Assembly: GCA_000434175.1 (NCBI GenBank)
Contig: HF999798.1
Span: 11,136 to 18,739, forward strand
DNA: 7,604 bases
Direction: 5' to 3'
Source: Mycoplasma sp. CAG:611
GTDB lineage: Bacteria; Bacillota_I; Bacilli_A; RF39; UBA660
Part shown: positions 1 through 6,188 of the stretch, in pieces
How the letters are laid out: every line of letters starts with the position of its first letter
How positions within the stretch are numbered: position 1 is the stretch's first letter
The notes under the pieces: generated by a model
What the model was told of the DNA's origin: nothing
Seen by the model: only the letters and a program-made list of their open reading frames with translations
Databases searched by the model: none
Translations under genes and position numbers: made by a program

Positions 1-1451
1 ATAAAGTTTTAGAAGAAAATATTAATAAAATAAAATATGAATATAAGTATTCTAAAGACTTAACATTTAAATATTTAAAAATAAACAATTTAAATATATC
101 ACTTGTTTATTTAAGTACTTTATCTAGTGATGATGCGATTAATAATTATATTTTAAAAAGTTTAAATGATTTAATAAAAACAAAAAAGAAACTTAAATAT
201 AAAAATATTTTAACTTATTTTAAGAGTTTTATACCAGGAAGTAATATAAAAGAAGAAGATACTTTTGATAAACTATATGATTTAATTGAAAATGGCTTTA
301 CTTGTATATTATTTAATGATGAAAAAAAATATATTGCAGTAGAAACTAAAAAAGACTTATCAAGAGCCATAGATACTCCAAAAACAGAACAAACAATATC
401 AGGCCCAAAAGATTCTTTTACCGAAAATTATAATATTAACATTGGGTTAATAAGAAAAAGGATTAAGTCAAAAGATTTAATTTTGGAAGAATTTACTATT
501 GGTAATTTAACTAATACCAAAGTTGGTATTTTATATATGGATAATATTATTGAAGATGAGCTTTTAAATGAAGTTAGAAAAAAATTAAGTGAAATTGAAA
601 TAGATGGTATAATTGATGCTAGTTATATAACAGAAATACTAAGTAGTAAAAATATTGTTTTACCTTTAATAACAGAAACTGAAAGACCTGATTTAGCTAC
701 AATGTCACTTCTTGAAGGAAAAGTTTTAATTGCTGTAGATAATTCGCCTTATATGGTAATAATTCCTACCTTCTTTAGTGATTTATTTAGTGCACCAGAA
801 GACTACTACCAAAGAAGTAAAAATGTTACATTTACAAGAATTATAAGAATAACTGCTTTTTTACTTGCTATTTTATTACCAGCCTTTTTTATAGCTATAA
901 CAACTTATAATCACGAAACAATACCACTTACATTAATAATTAATTTTGCTGCCCAAAGACAAGGTGTTCCTTTTCCTTCAATAATAGAAGCACTTTTAAT
1001 GATTTTAATTTTCGAAATATTAAGAGAAAGTGATATTAGAATGCCAAGTTTAGGAGGAAGTGCTATTTCAATTCTTGGAGCAATTGTTCTTGGAGATGCC
1101 GCTGTTTCAGCAGGAATTGTATCTCCTATTATGGTAATAGTTGTTGCAACAAGTGCTATGTGTAGCTTAATGTTTTCCCATATTTCAATGGTTAATGCAA
1201 TTAGATTTTGGCGTATTATTTTTATGTTATTTTCAACTATTTTAGGTTTACCAGGTTTATATTTTTGTATGTTTTTATTTGTTATATATTTATCTAGTTT
1301 AAAATCATTGGGAAAACCTTACCTTTATCCATTTGCTCCATTTAACTTTGAAGGAATAAAAGATACTTTACTTAAACAAAATATAAAAGAAATAAAAAAA
1401 AGAAATCCTCTTCTTACTGATAAAAATATTACAAGGAGTAAAAATCTATGA
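1..1451 (+). CDS. gerAA: Spore germination protein, GerAA/GerKA family (A subunit of germinant receptor), 5' end outside the window
   Basis: This is the A subunit of a GerA-type germinant receptor, which sits in the inner spore membrane and acts with the B and C subunits encoded next to it. The frame is open from base 3, giving 482 visible residues, close to the usual family length, so only a short N-terminus is missing. No ATG, GTG or TTG occurs in frame before TTG at 483, and that TTG lies inside a conserved region, so it is not the start. In the visible protein, residues 120-155 hold the family's N-terminal cytosolic motif (TPKTE, SGPKDSF, NIGLIRKRIK). TERPD is at about 226-230, APEDYY near 264-269, VPFPSIIEALLM near 322-333, EILRESDIRMP near 338-348 and GDAAV near 364-368. 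Hydrophobic membrane segments begin near residue 280. The stop overlaps the next gene by four bases (ATGA). The family is certain; which receptor paralogue it is cannot be told. Confidence 0.95.
   Translation, partial: KVLEENINKIKYEYKYSKDLTFKYLKINNLNISLVYLSTLSSDDAINNYILKSLNDLIKTKKKLKYKNILTYFKSFIPGSNIKEEDTFDKLYDLIENGFTCILFNDEKKYIAVETKKDLSRAIDTPKTEQTISGPKDSFTENYNINIGLIRKRIKSKDLILEEFTIGNLTNTKVGILYMDNIIEDELLNEVRKKLSEIEIDGIIDASYITEILSSKNIVLPLITETERPDLATMSLLEGKVLIAVDNSPYMVIIPTFFSDLFSAPEDYYQRSKNVTFTRIIRITAFLLAILLPAFFIAITTYNHETIPLTLIINFAAQRQGVPFPSIIEALLMILIFEILRESDIRMPSLGGSAISILGAIVLGDAAVSAGIVSPIMVIVVATSAMCSLMFSHISMVNAIRFWRIIFMLFSTILGLPGLYFCMFLFVIYLSSLKSLGKPYLYPFAPFNFEGIKDTLLKQNIKEIKKRNPLLTDKNITRSKNL
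1433..1438 (+). promoter_or_regulatory. Ribosome binding site of the GerAC gene
   Basis: AAGGAG lies nine bases before the ATG at 1448, inside the last codons of the A-subunit gene. It fixes the start of the C-subunit gene and fits translational coupling of the two. Confidence 0.8.
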
Positions 1452-2584
1452 AAAAAATAAAAATTATTTTAATTTTAGTTTTAACTATTTTAATAAGTGG
1501 TTGCTCTTATAAAGAACTTAATGATTTAGCTATTGCAAGTGCTTTAGGTATTGATTATGAAAATAATGAATATATTATAAGTGCTCAAATAATGGAACTT
1601 AAAAAACAAGAAAAAGAAGATACTTCTAGTGCTTTAATTTATTTAGGAAAAGGGAAAACTATTTCTGAGGCATTAAGAAATATTAGTTTAAAATACCCGA
1701 ATTACTTATACTTAGGGCACCTTGAATTAATAATAATAGGAAAAGGAGAAATTACTCATGGCATTAATAACTCACTTGATTACTTTATTAGAACATCTGA
1801 TGCTAGAAATGATGCTTTAATTTTAGTAAGTACAAAAAATAAAGCTTATGAAATAATAAATCCAAATGAAGAAACTAAAGAAGAATTTCCTGTTAAAGAT
1901 ATTGTAACTACAATTAGAAATAGTAAAGAAAGAAATGGTCTTGTTATTGAAAAAAACTATGAAGAATTAATAAATGATTACTTAAAAAGAGGTATTAGTC
2001 AAATTTTAACTACTATTGAAAATGAAAAAGATGAAAATGATAATTACAAAGACACTATCCTTTCTAATATTGCTGTTTTTGAAAAAGGAAAATATGTAAA
2101 AGATTTAGATAAAGAAAGCGCTATTTCTTATAACTTAATAAACAATAATTTTGATAATGTATCTATTGATATAATTTATAACAATAAAGATGTAAGTGTT
2201 AGTTTAATTAAGCCTAAATGTAGTTTAGATTTAAAACTAGATAATGATAAAGTAATAGTAAACATTAATATTAATGTTGAAGAAGGAGTTTTAAATATAA
2301 ATGATAAAAAAACTTTATTAGATAAAAATTTTTTAAAAGATATAGAGAATATAACAAAGAAAAAAATTAATAGTTATATAAATGATCTTATAAATTTTAA
2401 TATGGAAAATAACACCGATGTTCTAGGACTTAAAAATATAATATATAAAAAATATAATAAATCTTATAAAAAGTTTAAAGATAAAAATATATATGAAATA
2501 GCAAAAATAAATATAAATACTAATGTTCACTTATATAAGTATGGAAATATATATAAAAGTTTCTCAGGAGGAAGCCATGAATAA
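1448..2584 (+). CDS. gerAC: Spore germination lipoprotein, GerAC/GerKC family (C subunit)
   Basis: This is the lipoprotein subunit of the germinant receptor, anchored by lipid on the outer face of the inner spore membrane. The 378-residue length matches the family (roughly 370-400). The N-terminus is a lipoprotein signal: Lys-rich residues 2-5, a hydrophobic stretch at 6-16 and the lipobox ISGC with Cys19 as the acylated residue. Immediately after it comes the family N-domain (KELNDLAIASALGIDY), then GKGKTISEALRNIS, YLGHLELIIIGKGE and LDYFIRTSDARND, all typical of GerAC proteins. The C-terminal part carries the expected DVLGLKN segment. The start is ATG at 1448, supported by AAGGAG nine bases upstream. 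It overlaps the A-subunit gene by four bases and the B-subunit gene by eight, so it is the middle gene of the operon. The A-C-B order is that of Bacillus subtilis gerK rather than gerA. Confidence 0.95.
   Translation: MKKIKIILILVLTILISGCSYKELNDLAIASALGIDYENNEYIISAQIMELKKQEKEDTSSALIYLGKGKTISEALRNISLKYPNYLYLGHLELIIIGKGEITHGINNSLDYFIRTSDARNDALILVSTKNKAYEIINPNEETKEEFPVKDIVTTIRNSKERNGLVIEKNYEELINDYLKRGISQILTTIENEKDENDNYKDTILSNIAVFEKGKYVKDLDKESAISYNLINNNFDNVSIDIIYNNKDVSVSLIKPKCSLDLKLDNDKVIVNININVEEGVLNINDKKTLLDKNFLKDIENITKKKINSYINDLINFNMENNTDVLGLKNIIYKKYNKSYKKFKDKNIYEIAKININTNVHLYKYGNIYKSFSGGSHE
2566..2571 (+). promoter_or_regulatory. Ribosome binding site of the GerAB gene
   Basis: A perfect AGGAGG lies five bases before ATG 2577, inside the last codons of the C-subunit gene. 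It identifies ATG 2577 as the start rather than the in-frame ATG at 2523, which has no comparable site. Confidence 0.85.
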
Positions 2585-3680
2585 TAAAGAAAAAATTGGT
2601 ACAACAGAATTAACCTTTTTAGTAATGTCTATTTGCTTAGCTCTTTTCCCCGCTTTTGGAACAGCAACCGTTATTAATTATGGGAAAAACACCGCTATTA
2701 TATCCGTTATAATAGGAAGTATAATTGGTCTTATTCCTTTATTTATGATTTTATATATAACAAAATTCACTACCGATAAAAATATTTTAGAAGTGAATGA
2801 TGAAAAATTTAAAATGTTTGGAAAATTTATAAATATTTTATATTTTATTGGCATCGTCTTTATTGGTTTTTGTATTTCTTGGCAAGTAATAAATTTTACA
2901 ATAAGTCATCTTTTAACAAGAACTTCTTATTATGTTGTTGGAATAATCCTTTTTTCAGTTATGTCTTATGCTATTGTAAAAGGAAACGAAGTTATTTTAA
3001 GAAGCAATTTAATTCTTACTATGCTTGGAAGTGTTCTGTTTATATTTATTGTTATCTTTTTAATACCAAAGATAAAAATAGATAATTTTTTACCAATTAT
3101 TAACGTTAAAAAAGCCTCTGTTATTAGTACAGCATTAATAGTTCCTACTTTTATGGTATATCCTTTAATATCTATTCTTTGTATAAAAAAAGATGAAGTT
3201 AATGATAAAAGCAAATACAATAAATCCATTATAAAAGGCTATACTTTGGTAGTTATTATAATTATTGTATTTATAATTTTTATAATAGGAATATATGGAT
3301 CTAATATGGCAAGTTTATTTACCTTTCCTGAATACTATATCTTTAAAAAAATAAGAGCGTTTGATTTTATCTCAAGAATAGAAAATATTGCAGCCGCCTT
3401 AATTTATATAAGTTTCTTTGGAAATATGGCATCACTTATGAATTTTGCTAAAACTTGTGTAAAAAAAGCTTTAAATCTTAAAAATGTTAGAGTAATAAAT
3501 TTAGCAACTTATATTTTATCTATAATAGTTCCTATTTTAAGTATAATATTTTTTAAGAAATATCAACATTTACAAATATTAAAATATTATCCAATAATAT
3601 CAAGTATTTTACTAATTGCTTTAATAATTAATTTTATTTTACTATTTATAACAAAGAAAAAAAATAATCTTTATCCTTAG
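2577..3680 (+). CDS. gerAB: Spore germination protein, GerAB/GerKB family (B subunit, APC-type membrane protein)
   Basis: This is the B subunit of the germinant receptor, an integral membrane protein of the amino acid-polyamine-organocation transporter fold. In this family it is the subunit linked to germinant recognition. The protein has 367 residues, the usual family size. About ten hydrophobic segments are visible, near residues 12-34, 38-62, 84-110, 118-138, 144-165, 183-203, 222-241, 270-290, 307-326 and 337-358. The first two are joined by FPAFGTATVINYGKNT. The loop at 250-271 (FPEYYIFKKIR, then SRIENI) is the conserved GerAB motif before the eighth segment. The start is set by AGGAGG just upstream; the frame stays open 18 codons further up, but that part would read only overlapping C-subunit sequence. 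The gene overlaps the C-subunit gene by eight bases and ends the operon, with its TAG inside the terminator hairpin. Confidence 0.93.
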   Translation: MNNKEKIGTTELTFLVMSICLALFPAFGTATVINYGKNTAIISVIIGSIIGLIPLFMILYITKFTTDKNILEVNDEKFKMFGKFINILYFIGIVFIGFCISWQVINFTISHLLTRTSYYVVGIILFSVMSYAIVKGNEVILRSNLILTMLGSVLFIFIVIFLIPKIKIDNFLPIINVKKASVISTALIVPTFMVYPLISILCIKKDEVNDKSKYNKSIIKGYTLVVIIIIVFIIFIIGIYGSNMASLFTFPEYYIFKKIRAFDFISRIENIAAALIYISFFGNMASLMNFAKTCVKKALNLKNVRVINLATYILSIIVPILSIIFFKKYQHLQILKYYPIISSILLIALIINFILLFITKKKNNLYP

Positions 3681-3691
3681 ATTATTTTTTT
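3658..3691. terminator. Bidirectional terminator between convergent genes
   Basis: A perfect 13-base-pair inverted repeat (3658-3670 with 3679-3691) encloses the eight-base loop TTATCCTT. The left arm starts with an A run and the right arm ends with a T run, so it can work as a U-tailed hairpin on either strand. The TAG of the B-subunit gene (3678-3680) and the TAA of the minus-strand gene (3684-3682) both fall inside it. Only one pair is G-C, so the stem is weak and much of its outer part is A-run against T-run; function is inferred from position and shape. Confidence 0.6.
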
Positions 3692-4092
3692 ATTCTTTTT
3701 AAATTATTTTTAATATCTTTTACTTCACTTTTTGTACTAAAACTATTTATTAATTTTTTAAATGTTTCTAATTCTTCATTAGTTAATTCTTTATAATTAT
3801 AGATTACACTTAATTCTTCTTTTTTAATATGAGTATAACATTCTGCAACAAGTAAACCTTCTTTATATTCACCATATAAATAAAACGATAAATCATTAGA
3901 AGTTAATAAATCAGTTAATATCCTTTTATTATTTATTATTTTTTCTTCACATACTAAATATAAAGGTAATTTTTTATATAATTTTTCATCTTTATTTTTA
4001 ACAAATGACTTAAAATCTAAATAAATAGGATAATCATCAATAAATTTTTCTACTATTTTTATTTTATCAAGTGGTATAAATACATATTCCAT
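3682..4092 (-). CDS. Hypothetical protein, 136 residues, function unknown
   Basis: The family is not recognised. The protein is small, soluble and lysine-rich, without a signal peptide or membrane segment. It starts MEYVFIPLDKIKIVEKF, has a hydrophobic, probably beta-strand-rich core (KKLPLYLVCEEK, LSFYLYGEY, GLLVAECYTH) and ends in a helix-like, strongly basic tail (KDIKNNLKRIKK). The preferred start is ATG at 4092. AGGTGAT at 4103-4097, which matches the extended anti-Shine-Dalgarno complement, lies four bases upstream of it. The in-frame GTG at 4101 belongs to that binding site and is unlikely to be the start. The gene has its own good promoter just upstream and ends in the hairpin shared with the germination operon, so it is probably a one-gene unit. 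It converges on the germinant-receptor operon with one base between the stops. Nothing in the sequence ties it to germination. Confidence 0.7.
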   Translation of the reverse strand: MEYVFIPLDKIKIVEKFIDDYPIYLDFKSFVKNKDEKLYKKLPLYLVCEEKIINNKRILTDLLTSNDLSFYLYGEYKEGLLVAECYTHIKKEELSVIYNYKELTNEELETFKKLINSFSTKSEVKDIKNNLKRIKK

Positions 4093-4096
4093 TAAA

Positions 4097-4103
4097 ATCA
4101 CCT
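4097..4103 (-). promoter_or_regulatory. Ribosome binding site AGGTGAT that decides the start of the 136-residue protein
   Basis: AGGTGAT on the minus strand is followed by four bases and then ATG 4092. It matches the AAGGAGGTGATC complement of the 16S rRNA tail, which makes the overlapping GTG at 4101 part of the site rather than a start. Confidence 0.7.
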
Positions 4104-4110
4104 ATTTAAT

Positions 4111-4139
4111 ATAATAATTTTAAAAATACTTTTTGTCAA
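4111..4139 (-). promoter_or_regulatory. Vegetative-type promoter for the 136-residue protein
   Basis: On the minus strand, TTGACA (4139-4134) is separated by exactly 17 bases from TATTAT (4116-4111), a perfect -35 and a five-of-six -10 for the main sigma factor. The -35 overlaps the TGA stop of the upstream gene. The predicted transcript would start near 4104, only about 12 bases before the ATG, leaving barely room for the binding site. Confidence 0.65.
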
Positions 4140-4558
4140 CAATATTTTATTTTACAAAATTCACTTAATTTAATTATTTCTAATTCATTTAAATCTTTTA
4201 TGTTTATATAAAACTTATTTCCTTTTTTATATGTTTTTTTATTATTATTAAAAATAAAAAAGTCATCACTTTCTAAAAGTATTTTACTATCATAAAGTAT
4301 ATTTATTTTTAAATCGCAAAAATCTGGAAAAAAGTCTAAATCATCTTCTTTAATACATTCAAATATTAATCCATACAAGTCATTTTGATATATTTTTATT
4401 TTATAATAACCTGATAACTTTATTTTATAAATTTTTCTTATCCTTATTAATAAGTCTTTAATGTTTTCTTCTATATCTTTTCTATTTTTCATATCATAAT
4501 TTATTAAATATTTATTAACATAAATAATAAAATTATCATTTTTTATATCAACTTTCAA
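4136..4558 (-). CDS. Hypothetical protein, 140 residues, function unknown
   Basis: The family is not recognised. The protein is small and soluble, rich in Lys, Ile, Asn and Asp, with no signal peptide or membrane segment. Visible parts are an N-terminal strand region (VDIKNDNFIIYVNKYLI), a charged helix-like stretch (RKDIEENIKDLLIRIRKIY), a middle region with strands and an acidic patch (ECIKEDDLDFFPDF), and a C-terminal helix (LNELEIIKLSEF) ending in CKIKYC. There are four cysteines, two of them in the last seven residues. The preferred start is TTG at 4558, preceded at four bases by AAGGGTGAT (4571-4563), the same layout as the neighbouring gene. The in-frame GTG at 4567 is part of that site. 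It follows engB but is separated from it by a terminator, so it may have its own promoter, although none is convincing. It shows no obvious similarity to the neighbouring small protein. Confidence 0.65.
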   Translation of the reverse strand: MKVDIKNDNFIIYVNKYLINYDMKNRKDIEENIKDLLIRIRKIYKIKLSGYYKIKIYQNDLYGLIFECIKEDDLDFFPDFCDLKINILYDSKILLESDDFFIFNNNKKTYKKGNKFYINIKDLNELEIIKLSEFCKIKYC

Positions 4559-4562
4559 AATA

Positions 4563-4571
4563 ATCACCCTT
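4563..4571 (-). promoter_or_regulatory. Ribosome binding site AAGGGTGAT that decides the start of the 140-residue protein
   Basis: AAGGGTGAT on the minus strand is followed by four bases and TTG 4558. It differs from the consensus by one base. It favours a TTG start over the GTG that lies inside the site itself. Confidence 0.55.
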
Positions 4572-4592
4572 AAATATCTAATTTATTGTATG

Positions 4593-4626
4593 AAAAAAGA
4601 AACTATAATGTTTCAGTTTCTTCTTT
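4593..4626 (-). terminator. Intrinsic terminator after engB
   Basis: On the minus strand an eight-base-pair stem (AAGAAACT at 4622-4615 with AGTTTCTT at 4604-4597) encloses a ten-base loop and runs directly into a T run (4598-4593). After one mismatch three more A-T pairs extend it. The engB TAG stop (4605-4603) sits at the loop-stem border. It should end the ackA-nrnA-engB transcript. Confidence 0.65.
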
Positions 4627-5220
4627 ATTTTCATTTAAATTTAATAATTCATCAAGATACTTTAAAACAGGTTCTTTACCTAAAGTTGTTTCACTTGAAA
4701 ACAAAAATATATTATCCTCTTCTTTTAATTTTAATGTATCAATAATTAATTTTTTATGTTTTTCTCTTTTAGTAGTTGCTATTTTATCTGCTTTTGTAGC
4801 AATAATTGTAACAGGCAAATTATAATATTTTAAAAAGTTATACATTAAAATATCATCTTCACTTGGTTTATGTCTTAAATCAACCAGTAAAAAAGTTCTT
4901 TTTAAATTTTCGCGTTTTTCTAAGTATTCTTCAATCATTAATCCGAATTTTTTTTGTTCTTTTTTACTTACTGAAGCATAACCATAACCTGGAACATCAA
5001 CAAAATAAAATAAATCATTTAATAAATAAAAGTTTAAATTTCTTGTTTTTCCTGGGGTGCTTGATGTTCTAGCTAACTTTTTTCTACCTGTTATAGTATT
5101 AATAAAACTTGATTTACCAACATTACTTCTACCCACCAATAAAAATTCAGGTTTGTTATCTTCTGGATATTGACTTCTTCTAACAGCACTTACAACAAGT
5201 TCAGTTGTATTAATCTTCAT
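4603..5220 (-). CDS. engB: Ribosome biogenesis GTP-binding protein EngB (YsxC/YihA)
   Basis: EngB is a cytosolic TRAFAC-class GTPase needed for assembly of the 50S ribosomal subunit and is essential in Bacillus subtilis. The protein has 205 residues, near the usual 195-210. All GTPase motifs are present: G1 GRSNVGKSS at 30-38, G2 in SSTPGKT at 53-59, G3 DVPG at 75-78, G4 TKAD at 142-145 (the EngB form of NKxD) and G5 FSSET at 174-178. LARTSSTPGKTRNLNFY and VDLRHKPSEDD are hallmark EngB stretches. ATG 5220 is preferred because MKINTTELVVSAV lines up with the start of B. subtilis YsxC. GTG 5229 would add three residues and leaves only two bases after the AAAGGA site (5237-5232). The gene overlaps the end of nrnA by 11 bases, which suggests coupled translation, and it is the last gene of the ackA-nrnA-engB cluster. 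Confidence 0.96.
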   Translation of the reverse strand: MKINTTELVVSAVRRSQYPEDNKPEFLLVGRSNVGKSSFINTITGRKKLARTSSTPGKTRNLNFYLLNDLFYFVDVPGYGYASVSKKEQKKFGLMIEEYLEKRENLKRTFLLVDLRHKPSEDDILMYNFLKYYNLPVTIIATKADKIATTKREKHKKLIIDTLKLKEEDNIFLFSSETTLGKEPVLKYLDELLNLNENKEETETL

Positions 5221-6172
5221 ATACTTCACTTTCCTTTATATATTTTTCACATGCTTTATCTAAATCTTTTATTAGATATTCAACTTCTTCAAATGAAACA
5301 AGTCTTGCTCCACTCGCAAGTTTATGTCCTCCACCATTATATTTTTCGGCAATTTTATTAATTTCAGGACCACGAGATCTTATTGATACTCTTATACAAC
5401 CATTTCTTGTATCTTCTATTGCACTAAGCCATACAAGAAGTTCATCAACATTATTAAATTCATTTATTGCTCCCCCACTTGATGCTGAATCAATATCATA
5501 TTTACTCATTATTTCATCAGTTATTTTAATATATCCAACACCATTTTCTGTTACTTTCATATTCATTGCCATATAGCCTTTTAATCTAATTTCATTAAGA
5601 GGTCTTCTGTAAAGTTTAGCATAAAGTTCTGTTATATCAAAATTATATGTTTTTATAAGATCTCCTATACAATAGAAAGTATCACTTGTTGTATTGTTAA
5701 ACAAAAATCTTTCTGTATCTGATGCTATGCCTAAAAATATGATTTCTGCAATTTCTTTATTCATTTTAAGTGGTGTATTTTTTATTAAATCATAAACCAT
5801 TTCTGATGCACTTGATTTATATTCATCAATAAGTTCAATATCACAAAACTTTTCAATAAATGGATGATGATCTATTTTTATACTATAAGTATATTTATTA
5901 AAATCTCCAATATCAAGTCTTTTTAAATCTGGTGTATCAACCGAAATTAATAAGCAATCACTAATGTCTTCAGGTAATTTATCCATATGTCCTATATAAT
6001 TAAATCTAACTGTTCCTGTCCCTATTTCATATACTTTTTTATTTGGAAAAGTAAGTTCAATAGTTTTTTTAAGAGCAGTTTGACTTGCCATAGCATCAGG
6101 GTCAACCTTAATATGTCTTGCTATTACAATATTATTATATTTTTTTATTTGTTTATAAATACTTTTATACAT
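5210..6172 (-). CDS. nrnA: DHH/DHHA1 family phosphoesterase, NrnA-like (oligoribonuclease / pAp phosphatase)
   Basis: This is a cytosolic metal-dependent phosphoesterase. Members of this family degrade two- to five-base RNA oligomers, and many also dephosphorylate 3'-phosphoadenosine 5'-phosphate; some relatives cleave pApA from c-di-AMP. The protein has 320 residues, the usual NrnA length. The DHH domain shows the metal ligands in order: H20, D24 and D26 (HIKVDPDAMASQ), D79 (VDTPD), the D101-H102-H103 motif and D152 (GIASDTERF). The DHHA1 domain has SIRSRG and GGGHKLASGA near 280-289, which bind substrate. The first motif reads HxxxDPDA rather than the common HxNPDGDA, but both aspartates remain. 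The start is ATG 6172 with AGGTG six bases upstream (6183-6179); GTG 6181 lies within that site. The gene begins 16 bases after ackA. The family is sure; the preferred substrate is inferred. Confidence 0.88.
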   Translation of the reverse strand: MYKSIYKQIKKYNNIVIARHIKVDPDAMASQTALKKTIELTFPNKKVYEIGTGTVRFNYIGHMDKLPEDISDCLLISVDTPDLKRLDIGDFNKYTYSIKIDHHPFIEKFCDIELIDEYKSSASEMVYDLIKNTPLKMNKEIAEIIFLGIASDTERFLFNNTTSDTFYCIGDLIKTYNFDITELYAKLYRRPLNEIRLKGYMAMNMKVTENGVGYIKITDEIMSKYDIDSASSGGAINEFNNVDELLVWLSAIEDTRNGCIRVSIRSRGPEINKIAEKYNGGGHKLASGARLVSFEEVEYLIKDLDKACEKYIKESEVYED

Positions 6173-6178
6173 TAATAA

Positions 6179-6183
6179 CACCT
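6179..6183 (-). promoter_or_regulatory. Ribosome binding site AGGTG that decides the nrnA start
   Basis: AGGTG on the minus strand lies six bases before ATG 6172, in the 16-base gap after ackA. Its own GTG would otherwise be read as an earlier start adding three residues. Confidence 0.6.
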
Positions 6184-6188
6184 AAATT

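Noticed and set aside
1449..1451. TGA as a tryptophan codon (Mycoplasma-type code)
   Set aside because: TGA ends the A-subunit gene exactly where the C-subunit gene begins, and TGG is used for Trp within the A subunit; the standard bacterial code fits.
2870..3229. Open frames on both strands inside the germination B-subunit gene (2870-3085 plus, 2966-3229 minus)
   Set aside because: They lie wholly within a well-supported membrane protein gene, have no binding sites and give low-complexity peptides; they are chance frames.
4572..4602. Possible promoter for the 140-residue gene, with TACAAT at 4590-4585 on the minus strand
   Set aside because: The -10 is fair, but no acceptable -35 lies 16-18 bases upstream, and the region is taken up by the engB terminator; chance is likely in such A+T-rich DNA.
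4586..5361. Plus-strand open frames antisense to engB and nrnA (4586-4825, 4863-5072, 5170-5361)
   Set aside because: They are mirror images of conserved minus-strand genes, rich in Phe, Leu, Ser and Asn as expected for antisense reading, and have no ribosome binding sites.
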